Source: G963556115 sp963667375 (GTDB taxonomy: Bacteria > Planctomycetota > SZUA-567). From it: DNA of 64,000 bases. The translations under genes and the position numbers were made by a program. This document shows positions 44,753 to 52,668 of the stretch, piece after piece. The stretch is taken from the NCBI GenBank assembly GCA_963667375.1, contig OY763323.1, positions 1,426,001 to 1,490,000 of the forward strand, given 5' to 3'. Numbering within the stretch: the first letter of the stretch is position 1; every line of letters begins with the position of its first letter. Under the pieces are notes generated by a model. That model was given only the letters and a program-made list of their open reading frames with translations. It had not been told where the DNA came from and searched no databases.

Positions 44753-46108
44753 TTATTTATTACTGAGCGGGATGCTGTTAAAAACTGGAGTTTCCTTGGC
44801 AGCTATATCTCGTCCAAGTGGGTGAAACGCTACCTCCATACGTGAGGTCGCAGGTTCAAAGATTATGATTTGCTGGGTTGAAGGGCGATATATAAAACCG
44901 TCAGTGGCTTTTCCGGGACCGTAACTGGATAAAGTTTTGAGATTTTCAAAGCTGTGTTTTGCCCCATTGCTTTTCAGCAGTCTCTGCTGTGATGCCCAGC
45001 GCTTGACATTTCCGACATATAGTGCATTATCCCCTGTCTGCAGATTCTGCTGGGTCGCGTTGCTGCGGGAGGTATCAACACCAACGGTATTATCGAGACT
45101 TGTTTTCAGCATAAAGCAATTTACCGCGCCAATAGTATTCGCAATTTTCCAGGGAAGATAGAGGTCGGGATTGTCCGCGACTTTTCGAAGTTTACTAGGG
45201 GCGTAGGTCAGATTGTCTTCAAAGACTCCTAGTTCATTATTATCAGCCATAAAAACCAGAAAGCCGAAAGCATAATCTCTGGAAGTCTTTTCAAGTGCGG
45301 CTGCAAGTCCCTCTGGAGTTCTGCTATCTTCGGCATACTTTCGCAGGTCGGAAGGATATGAGCGTTTATTGGTGTCGGAATATTCATAACCGATATCAGA
45401 ATCCAGAAGGGCAAAGAATAGATTTGAGGGCTTTGAGTCAGCAGAATTATCAGAATAATATTCACTGACTCCGGTGAGTGCGGTAACCAAGCCGATATAA
45501 CTGACCATTGTCAGATAATGCTGGTCATTGAGCTTGTATCTTATAACAGCCTGGATTGATGCCAGCTGAAACTCTTTTCCGTCGTCCCAGTCGACATTTC
45601 TGGCCAGGATCAGATTCCCTGAAGCTGAAGCTGCAGGCATGACGCCGACAGCGCTGCAGTTTGTAGCTCTGAAAGTATCAGCTACCAAATTGAGTAATCT
45701 GAATTCATCGGGGGACAACATATTATCCCCCATTACATTCTTATTTGTGCTGCATATAGAATCAGTAATGCCGTCTATTTCATCTTTTACGGTTGCAGGC
45801 AGATTCTTCCAGATATTTCTCATGCGTCCGAGCATCTTGTTATAGTTGTCATTGTCACGCAGAAATTCCTTGAAATAGCTGTCAATAAGTGCTTCATAGT
45901 TGCTTATCCGGGCTTTGATCTGTTTGCCGTAAGCTTGTCCCATTAGTCTGCGGTCACCGCTAAATGCTGTCAGATCGATGTCAACTTTGTAATAGATATT
46001 GTTCTTCGTAATGTTTACTGCCGGTGCCGCGCCTGCGGCCTTGCAGGTATTAATACCGGTTAACGTTAGGGTAATAGCTGCTAGTGCGTAAACCAAAAAT
46101 TTTAACAT
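44753..46108 (-). CDS. Exported Ntn-type C-N hydrolase, peptidase C45/acyltransferase-like
   Basis: 451 residues from ATG 46108 (AGGGGG about 8 bases upstream); a longer frame would add 11 residues without support. A signal peptide (FLVYALAAITLTLTGINTCKA) is followed by a helical propeptide-like region (GQAYGKQIKARISNYEALIDSYF). The core contains RATNCSAVGVMPAASASGNLILARNVDWD, which resembles the nucleophile region of C45 / linear amide C-N hydrolases, where the Cys becomes the N-terminal nucleophile after self-cleavage. Substrates of the family include penicillin-like and N-acyl amides; the substrate here is not known. It could also be related to phospholipase-B-like proteins. Confidence 0.75.
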   Translation of the reverse strand: MLKFLVYALAAITLTLTGINTCKAAGAAPAVNITKNNIYYKVDIDLTAFSGDRRLMGQAYGKQIKARISNYEALIDSYFKEFLRDNDNYNKMLGRMRNIWKNLPATVKDEIDGITDSICSTNKNVMGDNMLSPDEFRLLNLVADTFRATNCSAVGVMPAASASGNLILARNVDWDDGKEFQLASIQAVIRYKLNDQHYLTMVSYIGLVTALTGVSEYYSDNSADSKPSNLFFALLDSDIGYEYSDTNKRSYPSDLRKYAEDSRTPEGLAAALEKTSRDYAFGFLVFMADNNELGVFEDNLTYAPSKLRKVADNPDLYLPWKIANTIGAVNCFMLKTSLDNTVGVDTSRSNATQQNLQTGDNALYVGNVKRWASQQRLLKSNGAKHSFENLKTLSSYGPGKATDGFIYRPSTQQIIIFEPATSRMEVAFHPLGRDIAAKETPVFNSIPLSNK

Positions 46109-46788
46109 AATGTCCCCCTTTTTTAAAATAAAGTATGGCATATTACAGATTGTTACTGATTATCCTGCATGTTAGTAATGTTTTATCCAGTATAAATTAT
46201 TTTCTTTTTTATACAATCAATATTAAGCAGAATAATCAGTTTTTTTGTGCATAACCTTAAAATAATTTGGTTTAAGCGTGGGATATTAGTTGCTGTACTC
46301 AGTTATTAGAAGTTGAATATATCTGAGTATAACACTAAATGGTGAAGGTGATTATATGGTAATTCAAATTTTAATTATAGCTGACTCACCTGCAGCTGAT
46401 GAAGGGTGACTTTGAGGTAATGAAGTATTACTGCGGGTTATTAGATTTATGGTGTAAGTAAGTGGATGTATAAATGTAGGATAAAATAACGTAATATCTG
46501 GTAATTATGCTGAGATAAGATTAGATGCAGGAAAACTCCGTGTAAAGGTAATTTACCGGAGCAGTCCTGATTCTGGTTATTAATCATTTTTGGGGAAATG
46601 TTTAATAATCAGACAATTTGGAGATAACGAAAATCTCTGCTGACAGTGGAAGCGGTAATAATAATGGGGGATATTATAGCTTTTAGCTGTCTGAGGTTAT
46701 ATTTTCTATTTTTGCAGCTACCTCTGAATCATAGGGATTTGGGGATCACCGGTTCAGTTGCAGGCCGTTGTGTTGTTTTATCCTGAGC
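46109..46788. other. 680-base gene-free region
   Basis: A/T-rich, with no gene having a ribosome site. It contains the promoter candidate at 46189-46216 for the gene to its left, and a short hairpin near 46533-46562 (CTCCG-GTAAA with TTTACCGGAG, one extra base). Otherwise nothing recognised. Confidence 0.6.
46189..46216 (-). promoter_or_regulatory. Promoter for the C45-like hydrolase gene
   Basis: On the minus strand TTGTAT (46211-46216), 16-bp spacer, TATACT (46189-46194), about 80 bases before the ATG. Confidence 0.5.
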
Positions 46789-47133
46789 TCAGGCTGTTCT
46801 TCGTAGTTCGCAGCCGAAGGTTTCAAGCTGGTCGTAGAGCAGTTCCGCTTTCGCTTCCAGCTGTTCAAGGTTGATAGTATTGGAGAGAGATCTGGCATTA
46901 CGGGCACAGGTTATAAGATGTGCCAGTTGATCAATTAGGCGTAACGCTCTGACTGAAAAGTCAGTATACTGCTCTTGTTTTTCTGGTTCTGCATATGATT
47001 CTAAACGCTTAAAACCGCTTTGGCAGAAATCTGATACTTGTCTGGCATGTGTGTAAAGTGCATCCCGTAAAAATGTGATGCGTGCTGTTTCATTTGAATT
47101 TGAGTCGTCCTTGAAATTAGCATCAATATCCAT
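46789..47133 (-). CDS. Small helical protein of unknown function
   Basis: 114 residues, not recognised. It is predicted to be almost all alpha-helical, with an acidic N-terminus (MDIDANFKDDSNSN) and heptad-like spacing (RALRLIDQLAHLITCARNARSLSNTINLEQLEAKAELLYDQLETF). AGGAGA stands about 10 bases before the ATG, which supports it as a real gene. It lies alone between two long non-coding stretches, so context gives no hint of function. Confidence 0.6.
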   Translation of the reverse strand: MDIDANFKDDSNSNETARITFLRDALYTHARQVSDFCQSGFKRLESYAEPEKQEQYTDFSVRALRLIDQLAHLITCARNARSLSNTINLEQLEAKAELLYDQLETFGCELRRTA

Positions 47134-47503
47134 ATTGTCATCTCTCCTGTCACCAATCTGGAACTGTAAGAACGTGGAGGGAACTTTTCAGTCCAGTAAT
47201 CTATTCTTGTTGACTATAGTAAATCAAATTGTGTGCCAGTATGAGAGATGGATTTTGTTATTATTTTAAGTTGTTGTGTGTTCAACTGTTATATTTTATT
47301 TTATGTTTTTGGGAATGATTTATACTAATTTTATGATTATAAAGCGTGTATTATATCTTTGCTGGTGGAGTTATTTTCCGGCGGGTTTTTCTGGTTGCTG
47401 AAGTTAGTGCAGTAAGTGAAGTATTCACTTACTGCTGTTAATCTTAAATATGTGATATTGGTGTGTTACCGGATAATAACATATTAAAAAATATTGGTTT
47501 TTT
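47134..47503. other. 370-base gene-free region with a perfect hairpin
   Basis: A perfect 12-bp inverted repeat, GCAGTAAGTGAA / TTCACTTACTGC with a 3-base spacer, lies at 47409-47435. It is about 70 bases after the aroA stop codon on the minus strand and could be its terminator (no T-run) or a protein-binding palindrome. The rest is A/T-rich and unassigned. Confidence 0.55.
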
Positions 47504-48787
47504 CTATTTTGCATTCAGCCGTTGCAGATCACTCAGGAATTTCGGGTAAGATACGGCGGCGCAAGCTTGTTTGGTGATTTTACTGGAGGCTCCGGTGATA
47601 AGGTGAGCCAGACGCAGAGTCATTGCCATGCGGTGATCACCGCGGGAATCAACCTCCTTATCAGGAAGTTTCAGTTTATCGCAGCCGTTAATAATAAGCG
47701 TATCAGTATCATTCGCGGTGTCTATTATAATATTTGCACCATAGGCTCCAAGCTCTTCCTGAATTGCTGCCAGCCTGTCGGTTTCCTTAATACGCAGTTC
47801 GGACAGACCTGAAAACGCGGATTTTCCTGAAGCGAGAGTGGCGGCAAGAGCCAGTATAGGGATTTCATCCACTAATAGTGGAACTTCAGGTGCGGTGATA
47901 TCGGCGGCGCGGAGCCGGCCGGCATACTTAATCCGGACGTCACCCCATGGTTCCGGCATATTGTCTTGTTCGGTAACTGTTATATTCGCGCCCATGCGGC
48001 CGAGTATTTCAAGGAAATGGGTACGTGTGGGGTTGAGCAGAATACCTTTGGCTGTGACGTCACTGCCGGGGATCAATGCGGCTGCGGTTAGAAAGAAAGC
48101 TGCTGATGAAGGGTCACCCGGAACATAGAATTTCTTCGGCAGCTCAAGGCTGCTGGGTAGAATACTGATGATCTGGTCGGTACAGGAAATATCTGCTCCG
48201 AATGATTTGAGCATCAGTTCTGTATGATTGCGTGATGGAACAGGCTCGAATATCCGGGTTATGCCTTCAGCGTTGAGCCCGGCAAGCAGCAGGGCGCTTT
48301 TCAGCTGGGCACTGGCTACCGGAAGTGTGTAATCAATACCTTTGAGGCAGGAGGCGGAGATTGTCACCGGTGGTTTGTCAGAAGTGGTGGTTATTTCTGC
48401 TCCCATACTGCGCAGCGGACTTGCTATACGCTCCATAGGACGCCGGTTTAGATATTCATCCCCACTTAGAATAAAATTACCTGTCTTCAGTCCGGCTAAA
48501 ATACCCATCAGGAATCTGATGGTAGTTCCGGAATTTCCACAGTCAATTGTGGTTACTCCCTGAGATGTTATCTTTCCTTCCAGCCCGGTTAGTGTAATTT
48601 CGCCTGGATCCTCAGATCTGGCAGCATTACCGCCCAGTTTTTCAAAAGAGGCAAGACTTGAAAGACAGTCTTCACCGGTGGAAAAATTGCTTACCTCACA
48701 GTTGCCATGCGCCAATATTGCAATAAGGGCTATTCTGTGGCTGATTGATTTATCACCCATAGGGCTGAAACTACCATTTAGCGGCAC
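47504..48787 (-). CDS. aroA: 3-phosphoshikimate 1-carboxyvinyltransferase (EPSP synthase)
   Basis: 427 residues, the normal length. It joins PEP to shikimate-3-phosphate in aromatic amino acid synthesis. Landmarks: GDKSISHR near the N-terminus, DCGNSGTTIRFLMGILAG (PEP-site loop), RRPMERIASPLRSMGA, and LVDEIPILALAATLASGKS followed by LRIKETDRLAAI. The GNSGTT form is like that of Bacillus-type enzymes. The start is GTG 48787, with AAAGGAA about 8 bases upstream; the N-terminus is slightly short, and the residue before GDKS is Met rather than the usual Pro. Confidence 0.95.
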   Translation of the reverse strand: MPLNGSFSPMGDKSISHRIALIAILAHGNCEVSNFSTGEDCLSSLASFEKLGGNAARSEDPGEITLTGLEGKITSQGVTTIDCGNSGTTIRFLMGILAGLKTGNFILSGDEYLNRRPMERIASPLRSMGAEITTTSDKPPVTISASCLKGIDYTLPVASAQLKSALLLAGLNAEGITRIFEPVPSRNHTELMLKSFGADISCTDQIISILPSSLELPKKFYVPGDPSSAAFFLTAAALIPGSDVTAKGILLNPTRTHFLEILGRMGANITVTEQDNMPEPWGDVRIKYAGRLRAADITAPEVPLLVDEIPILALAATLASGKSAFSGLSELRIKETDRLAAIQEELGAYGANIIIDTANDTDTLIINGCDKLKLPDKEVDSRGDHRMAMTLRLAHLITGASSKITKQACAAVSYPKFLSDLQRLNAK

Positions 48788-48940
48788 GCTGTTATTCCTT
48801 TATGTATTACGGTATCTGATGATTCCCAAGGCACAAGTTTAATGGGGCATGCCCGGTCTGCTGTCTGTAATAAACCTAACAACTGTTTGTGAAGAAAACA
48901 TTTATGTCTTACAGGCGCAGTTGAGAAAAAAAACTACAAT

Positions 48941-50215
48941 TTACAGGTAATCTTCGCCTCGCAGGGCACAGAAGTCACCACACATGGAGCAAACATCGTC
49001 ATCATTCGGCATTACCTCGGCACGAGAACTGCGGGCTTTTTTCGGGTCAATTGAAAGCTCGTACATCTTTTCCCAGTCCTGTGCTTTTCTGGCTCTGCTC
49101 ATCTCATTGTCCCAGTCCATGGCGCCAGGGATGCCGTTGGCGATATCTGCAGCGTGTGCCGCTATTCGTGAGGCGATTACGCCCTCGTGAACATCCTGCG
49201 GGCTAGGAAGACGGAGGTGTTCGGCCGGAGTAACATAGCAGAGGAAGTTTGCACCGCAAGTGGCAGCCAGAGTTCCGCCAATCGCACAGCCGATATGATC
49301 ATAACCTGGGGCAACATCGGTTACCAAGGGGCCTAGGACATAGAATGGAGCTCCGCCGCAGGCTTTTTTCTCCAGCTGCATCTGGCTCTGAATCTGGTGG
49401 TATGGAACATGTCCAGGACCTTCGATTATAACCTGTACGCCGGCGCTGCGGGCGCGTTCAGCCAGCTCTCCAAGTGTGTAAAGCTCTTCAATCTGAGCTC
49501 TGTCGCCGGCATCGGCCAAAGCGCCGGGACGGAGGGCGTCGCCGAGTGAAAGGGTGCAGTCTTTCTCTTTACAGATGTCAATGACCTCATCAAAGTGGGC
49601 ATAGAGTGGATTTTCGGCATTGTTCGCAACCATCCATCTGGCTATCAGTGAGCCGCCACGGCTGACAACGCCGCAGATTCTAGGTTTCTTCTTCAGAAAA
49701 TCAACGGCATGTCTGGTGATCCCGCAGTGAACAGTTATAAAGTCTACACCGTCATTCACGTGAAGCCTGACCGCCTCAAGCATATCGGCGGCGGTCATAT
49801 CACGGAAAACCTCATTGCGGCTTATTGCCATATGACCTGCTTCATACATTGGAACGGAACCGAGTGATATAGGGCAATTATCACGAACCTGTTTTCTGAT
49901 TTCCCGCAGATTTCCACCGGTTGACAGATCCATGACTGCATCGGCTTTGGCATCGATAGCGGCTTGCATCTTGGCCATCTCTTCTTCGATTTCGATTCTG
50001 TCCGGTGAAGTTCCAAAATTGGCATTAACCTTGATTTTGAGCCCATCTCCAACGGCACATGGATTGATCAGATCATGACCGTCAGCCCAGGGAATAACCA
50101 CTGTGCCGTTCGCAATACCATTTCTGATGAATTCGATATCAATATTTTCCGCTTTAGCGGCAGCTTCCATACGCTTATCTGTTTTACCTGCTTTTGCCAG
50201 TTCAATCAGTGTCAT
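48941..50215 (-). CDS. thiC: ThiC-family radical SAM enzyme: HMP-phosphate synthase (or BzaF-type paralogue)
   Basis: 424 residues, the short ThiC form common in anaerobes. Blocks include VKVNANFGTSPD-like (IKVNANFGTSPDRI), DLSTGGNLREIR, SLGSVPMYEA, FITVHCGI, GVVSRGGSL, and EGPGHVPYHQI. The C-terminal C-x2-C-x4-C motif (CSMCGDFC) holds the 4Fe-4S cluster. ThiC turns aminoimidazole ribotide into the thiamine pyrimidine. Close paralogues (BzaF, BzaA/B) make 5-hydroxybenzimidazole, the lower ligand of cobamides, from the same substrate and look nearly the same. No TPP riboswitch and no other thi gene are present, and the gene follows a CYTH gene by 38 bases. ThiC remains the likelier call. Confidence 0.88.
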   Translation of the reverse strand: MTLIELAKAGKTDKRMEAAAKAENIDIEFIRNGIANGTVVIPWADGHDLINPCAVGDGLKIKVNANFGTSPDRIEIEEEMAKMQAAIDAKADAVMDLSTGGNLREIRKQVRDNCPISLGSVPMYEAGHMAISRNEVFRDMTAADMLEAVRLHVNDGVDFITVHCGITRHAVDFLKKKPRICGVVSRGGSLIARWMVANNAENPLYAHFDEVIDICKEKDCTLSLGDALRPGALADAGDRAQIEELYTLGELAERARSAGVQVIIEGPGHVPYHQIQSQMQLEKKACGGAPFYVLGPLVTDVAPGYDHIGCAIGGTLAATCGANFLCYVTPAEHLRLPSPQDVHEGVIASRIAAHAADIANGIPGAMDWDNEMSRARKAQDWEKMYELSIDPKKARSSRAEVMPNDDDVCSMCGDFCALRGEDYL

Positions 50216-50253
50216 AATTTACCTTTTGTTTCCTATATTAAAAATTGTAGAAA

Positions 50254-50802
50254 TTAAAATTTCCAGTCACAAAATGCCATATGGTTCTTTTGGCAGTGAT
50301 TATCCCATATCGCCGGATAACTGAGCATAATATTATCATTTATATCCAGACCCAGGCGTTCGAGAAGTGCTTCAATTTCTCCGTCAGAACGTCCTTCAAT
50401 TTCTATGAAAGTGCCCAGTATCGGGGTTGTGTCCAGAACAACCGTCATATCTGCGATTAAAAAAGTGTGCCGTTTTTTTTCGTAGTACCAGTTAATGCTG
50501 TAACCCAGGCTTTCAAGAATAAACCGCAGATTCGCCGCGTCTTCAACCTTCGTTTCTGTTTCATGCTTGCTCTTGAATTTTCCGGTTTGAGCCGGTGTCT
50601 TATGGGTCAGCAGGCCGCATGTCTCATCATCATGGGTTCGCAGTCTGAGTAAAGCTCTCTGCTCCTGTAGTTCTCCGTTCCGGTCGAAGACCCAGTTTTT
50701 CTCATAAACCTCACCTCTGTCAGCGGCATCAAGTTCCCTCAGCCTGGTTATTACCGTAGCCGGCGATTCAAGATGAAGTTTACATTCGATTTCCAGGTTC
50801 AT
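50254..50802 (-). CDS. CYTH-domain protein (CyaB / class IV adenylate cyclase-like, triphosphate tunnel)
   Basis: 182 residues. The N-terminal EIECK gives the ExExK signature (residues 4-8), followed by LLRLRTHDDETCGLLTHKTP and KSKHETETKV, alternating charged strands that line the triphosphate tunnel, and VLDTTPILGTFIEIEG near the C-terminus. This resembles CyaB-type members, whose bacterial roles range from adenylate cyclase to thiamine-triphosphatase or polyphosphatase. The neighbouring thiC would fit a thiamine-triphosphatase role, but that is only a suggestion. CGGAG lies about 8 bases before the ATG. It is 14 bases downstream of the isochorismatase-like gene. Confidence 0.85.
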   Translation of the reverse strand: MNLEIECKLHLESPATVITRLRELDAADRGEVYEKNWVFDRNGELQEQRALLRLRTHDDETCGLLTHKTPAQTGKFKSKHETETKVEDAANLRFILESLGYSINWYYEKKRHTFLIADMTVVLDTTPILGTFIEIEGRSDGEIEALLERLGLDINDNIMLSYPAIWDNHCQKNHMAFCDWKF

Positions 50803-50816
50803 GATCCGCTCCGGTA

Positions 50817-51374
50817 TTATTTTATTAATTTTGAAATCGCCTTGAATTCATCTCCCCGGGCTTCAACCAGCAGTTCGAAGAGGGCACTTTCAAGATTACT
50901 TATTATTATGCCGGCACGAGCCAGACGCGTCAGGGTATATTCTGTATTCAGAGGATTTCTGCTGCTGATGCCGTCTGCGAGAACATGCACCTGAGAACCG
51001 GTGGCGGAGAGATCTAGTGCGGTCTGTGTCACACAGATATGTGACTCTATACCGCAGATAACAATCTGTGAAGCCATACTGGCTTTTATCGCTTTATTCA
51101 GTGCTTCTGTCTGCAGGCAGGAGAAGGTAGATTTTTCAATTATCTGGGTTTTTTCCGGTATATTTCCGGTTATCTCCGGTACGGTAGGTCCCAGCCCTTT
51201 GGGATACTGCTCACTGATAATAAGCGGGATATTTAAAAATCCGGCAGCCTGAGCCAGAATGCCCGCTGTGTGCTGGACTTTGTCGCTGTCAGCAACTGCA
51301 GGTAAGAGCCGCTCCTGAATATCTATTATGAGAAAAAGGGTGTCTTTTTTTCTTAAAATTGCTTCATGCTGCAT
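50817..51374 (-). CDS. Isochorismatase-like cysteine hydrolase
   Basis: 185 residues. The catalytic triad of the family is visible: Asp in LFLIIDIQERLL, Lys in IEKSTFSC, and Cys in VICGIESHICVTQTA, where the cis-peptide pattern G-I-E-S-H-x-C-V is diagnostic. The YcaC-like subgroup with EQYPKGLGPTVPEI is the closest in appearance. Substrates are not known for that group. GAGG is about 14 bases before the ATG, with GAGA nearer. It is the first gene of an apparent three-gene unit with the CYTH gene and thiC. Confidence 0.88.
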   Translation of the reverse strand: MQHEAILRKKDTLFLIIDIQERLLPAVADSDKVQHTAGILAQAAGFLNIPLIISEQYPKGLGPTVPEITGNIPEKTQIIEKSTFSCLQTEALNKAIKASMASQIVICGIESHICVTQTALDLSATGSQVHVLADGISSRNPLNTEYTLTRLARAGIIISNLESALFELLVEARGDEFKAISKLIK

Positions 51375-51671
51375 TTTTATCTCTGCCTCATTGGGTCATA
51401 GTAATATTAGAATAATAAAATTATAACTGCTACAGTCAGATTCAATCTCTGTCAGCAATAACCTGCTGTAAATGCTGGATCTTGCGATAACTTCAATCAC
51501 CAATAAAGTATATGCAACCAGTGCTAAAGCGCAACAACTTCCATAAAATTATGGCTTAAAAAAAATCAATTTTTATCGAATAATTTCTGGATTCGTATCT
51601 CAACTTTTACCGATAAAGAATTATATGGTTGCTCTAAGAGTGGTTTGTTTGTTGCCGAATAGGAGAAAGTT

Positions 51672-52307
51672 ATGGCTAATCTTAGAAAATTTGGAGGCTT
51701 TGCTGCTTTATTGGTTATGGCGGGTGTACTTACCTCGGTAAGTTTCTGGGAGCATGAACATGCAGGCAAATCCATGGATAATCTTAAAATATGGTCTACC
51801 AGGGAGAGTGCTATCGATACAGTTGGGGACGGTAATAGCGGTATATATGCAATGCAGGGTTTTGAGAGTGATTCTGCGATTGACTATAACAGTATTATTC
51901 CGATTGAGCCCCGAGTCAATAAGACGATTACCGATAATTTTGACAGCAGTGTGGAGCAGCTTGATCTGGCGATGCAGGAGAGTGCGGAGATTATGAAGTC
52001 ACTAAATACAAATTCTGCCGCTTATCTTGATAATGGTCAGGTATTGCAGCAGGATCAGGCTCAGATGAACATTGACGAGTTTGAGATGCAGAGTCTTGAG
52101 GATGAGACTGCTGAGAATATCAGCAGCATTAATAACCAGGTGATTGCCAATGTTGATATCTCATATCCGGCCGGCAGAGTCAGCAGTAACAGCGTTCCAG
52201 GTGAGATTAGTTCCGCGACTATGAAGGTTGTAGAGGTACTCCTCAAGTATGGCATGGATGACCGGGCGGTCAGTGTGATAGAGCGGGATCTTAATTTAGG
52301 GTATTAG
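51672..52307 (+). CDS. Exported or membrane-anchored protein of unknown function
   Basis: 211 residues, not recognised. An N-terminal hydrophobic segment (FGGFAALLVMAGVLTSVSF) is a signal peptide or anchor. The rest is acidic, rich in Asp, Glu, Gln and Asn, with a long helical part (SSVEQLDLAMQESAEIMKSL ... AQMNIDEFEMQSLED) and a conserved-looking C-terminal helix (SATMKVVEVLLKYGMDDRAVSVIERDLNLGY). AGGAG lies 7 bases before the ATG and a good terminator follows. An ACCGATAA box at 51609-51616 is the same octamer seen before flagellin 2, but no matching -35 box was found. Confidence 0.7.
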   Translation: MANLRKFGGFAALLVMAGVLTSVSFWEHEHAGKSMDNLKIWSTRESAIDTVGDGNSGIYAMQGFESDSAIDYNSIIPIEPRVNKTITDNFDSSVEQLDLAMQESAEIMKSLNTNSAAYLDNGQVLQQDQAQMNIDEFEMQSLEDETAENISSINNQVIANVDISYPAGRVSSNSVPGEISSATMKVVEVLLKYGMDDRAVSVIERDLNLGY

Positions 52308-52345
52308 ATTTTAAATATTAATAAAAAAAATTTACTTATTATAGC

Positions 52346-52380
52346 TTAGAGCAGCTCTGTTGAGTCTGCTCTAATTTTAT
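52346..52380 (+). terminator. Intrinsic terminator
   Basis: TTAGAGCAG pairs with CTGCTCTAA, followed by TTTTAT. Confidence 0.8.
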
Positions 52381-52668
52381 ATATTTCATGGATTACCGCG
52401 ATTGTCTGATAGTGATTGTTTATGTGACGCAGGTAACAGGGATTGATTCACGATAATTATAGAACTTTTATGTTGGCGTAAAATATTAGAATAATGTAAA
52501 ATGCTTATAATAATTTTATTAAGGAAGCGTTGAAAATGTCAGTGGATTACAAAAAAGAGAGCTTTGCGGTTTTAACTGCATGAGAGGGTTATTCTTTTAT
52601 GGGTTGAAAATCTTCTGATTTTGATACTTGATTCTGGCGTTTTGACGTTTAATTGCGGCGTGGGTCTT
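52381..52668. other. Leader region of the RsbU-like gene with a 15-codon ORF
   Basis: Bases 52536-52583 form a short ORF (MSVDYKKESFAVLTA, then TGA) with AAGGAAG about 8 bases before its ATG. Its sequence resembles the first strand of STAS anti-anti-sigma proteins, such as the start of the one encoded at 55172. It may be a leader peptide or a decayed STAS start. Nothing else was recognised. Confidence 0.35.

Noticed and set aside
48220..48787. Possibility that aroA is truncated at the N-terminus
   Set aside because: The residues before GDKSISHR are few but within the family range, a GTG start with AAAGGAA fits, and all later motifs are present.
51590..51616. sigma28 promoter before the exported protein at 51672
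   Set aside because: The -10-like ACCGATAA is present, but there is no TAAA-type -35 element at the right distance.
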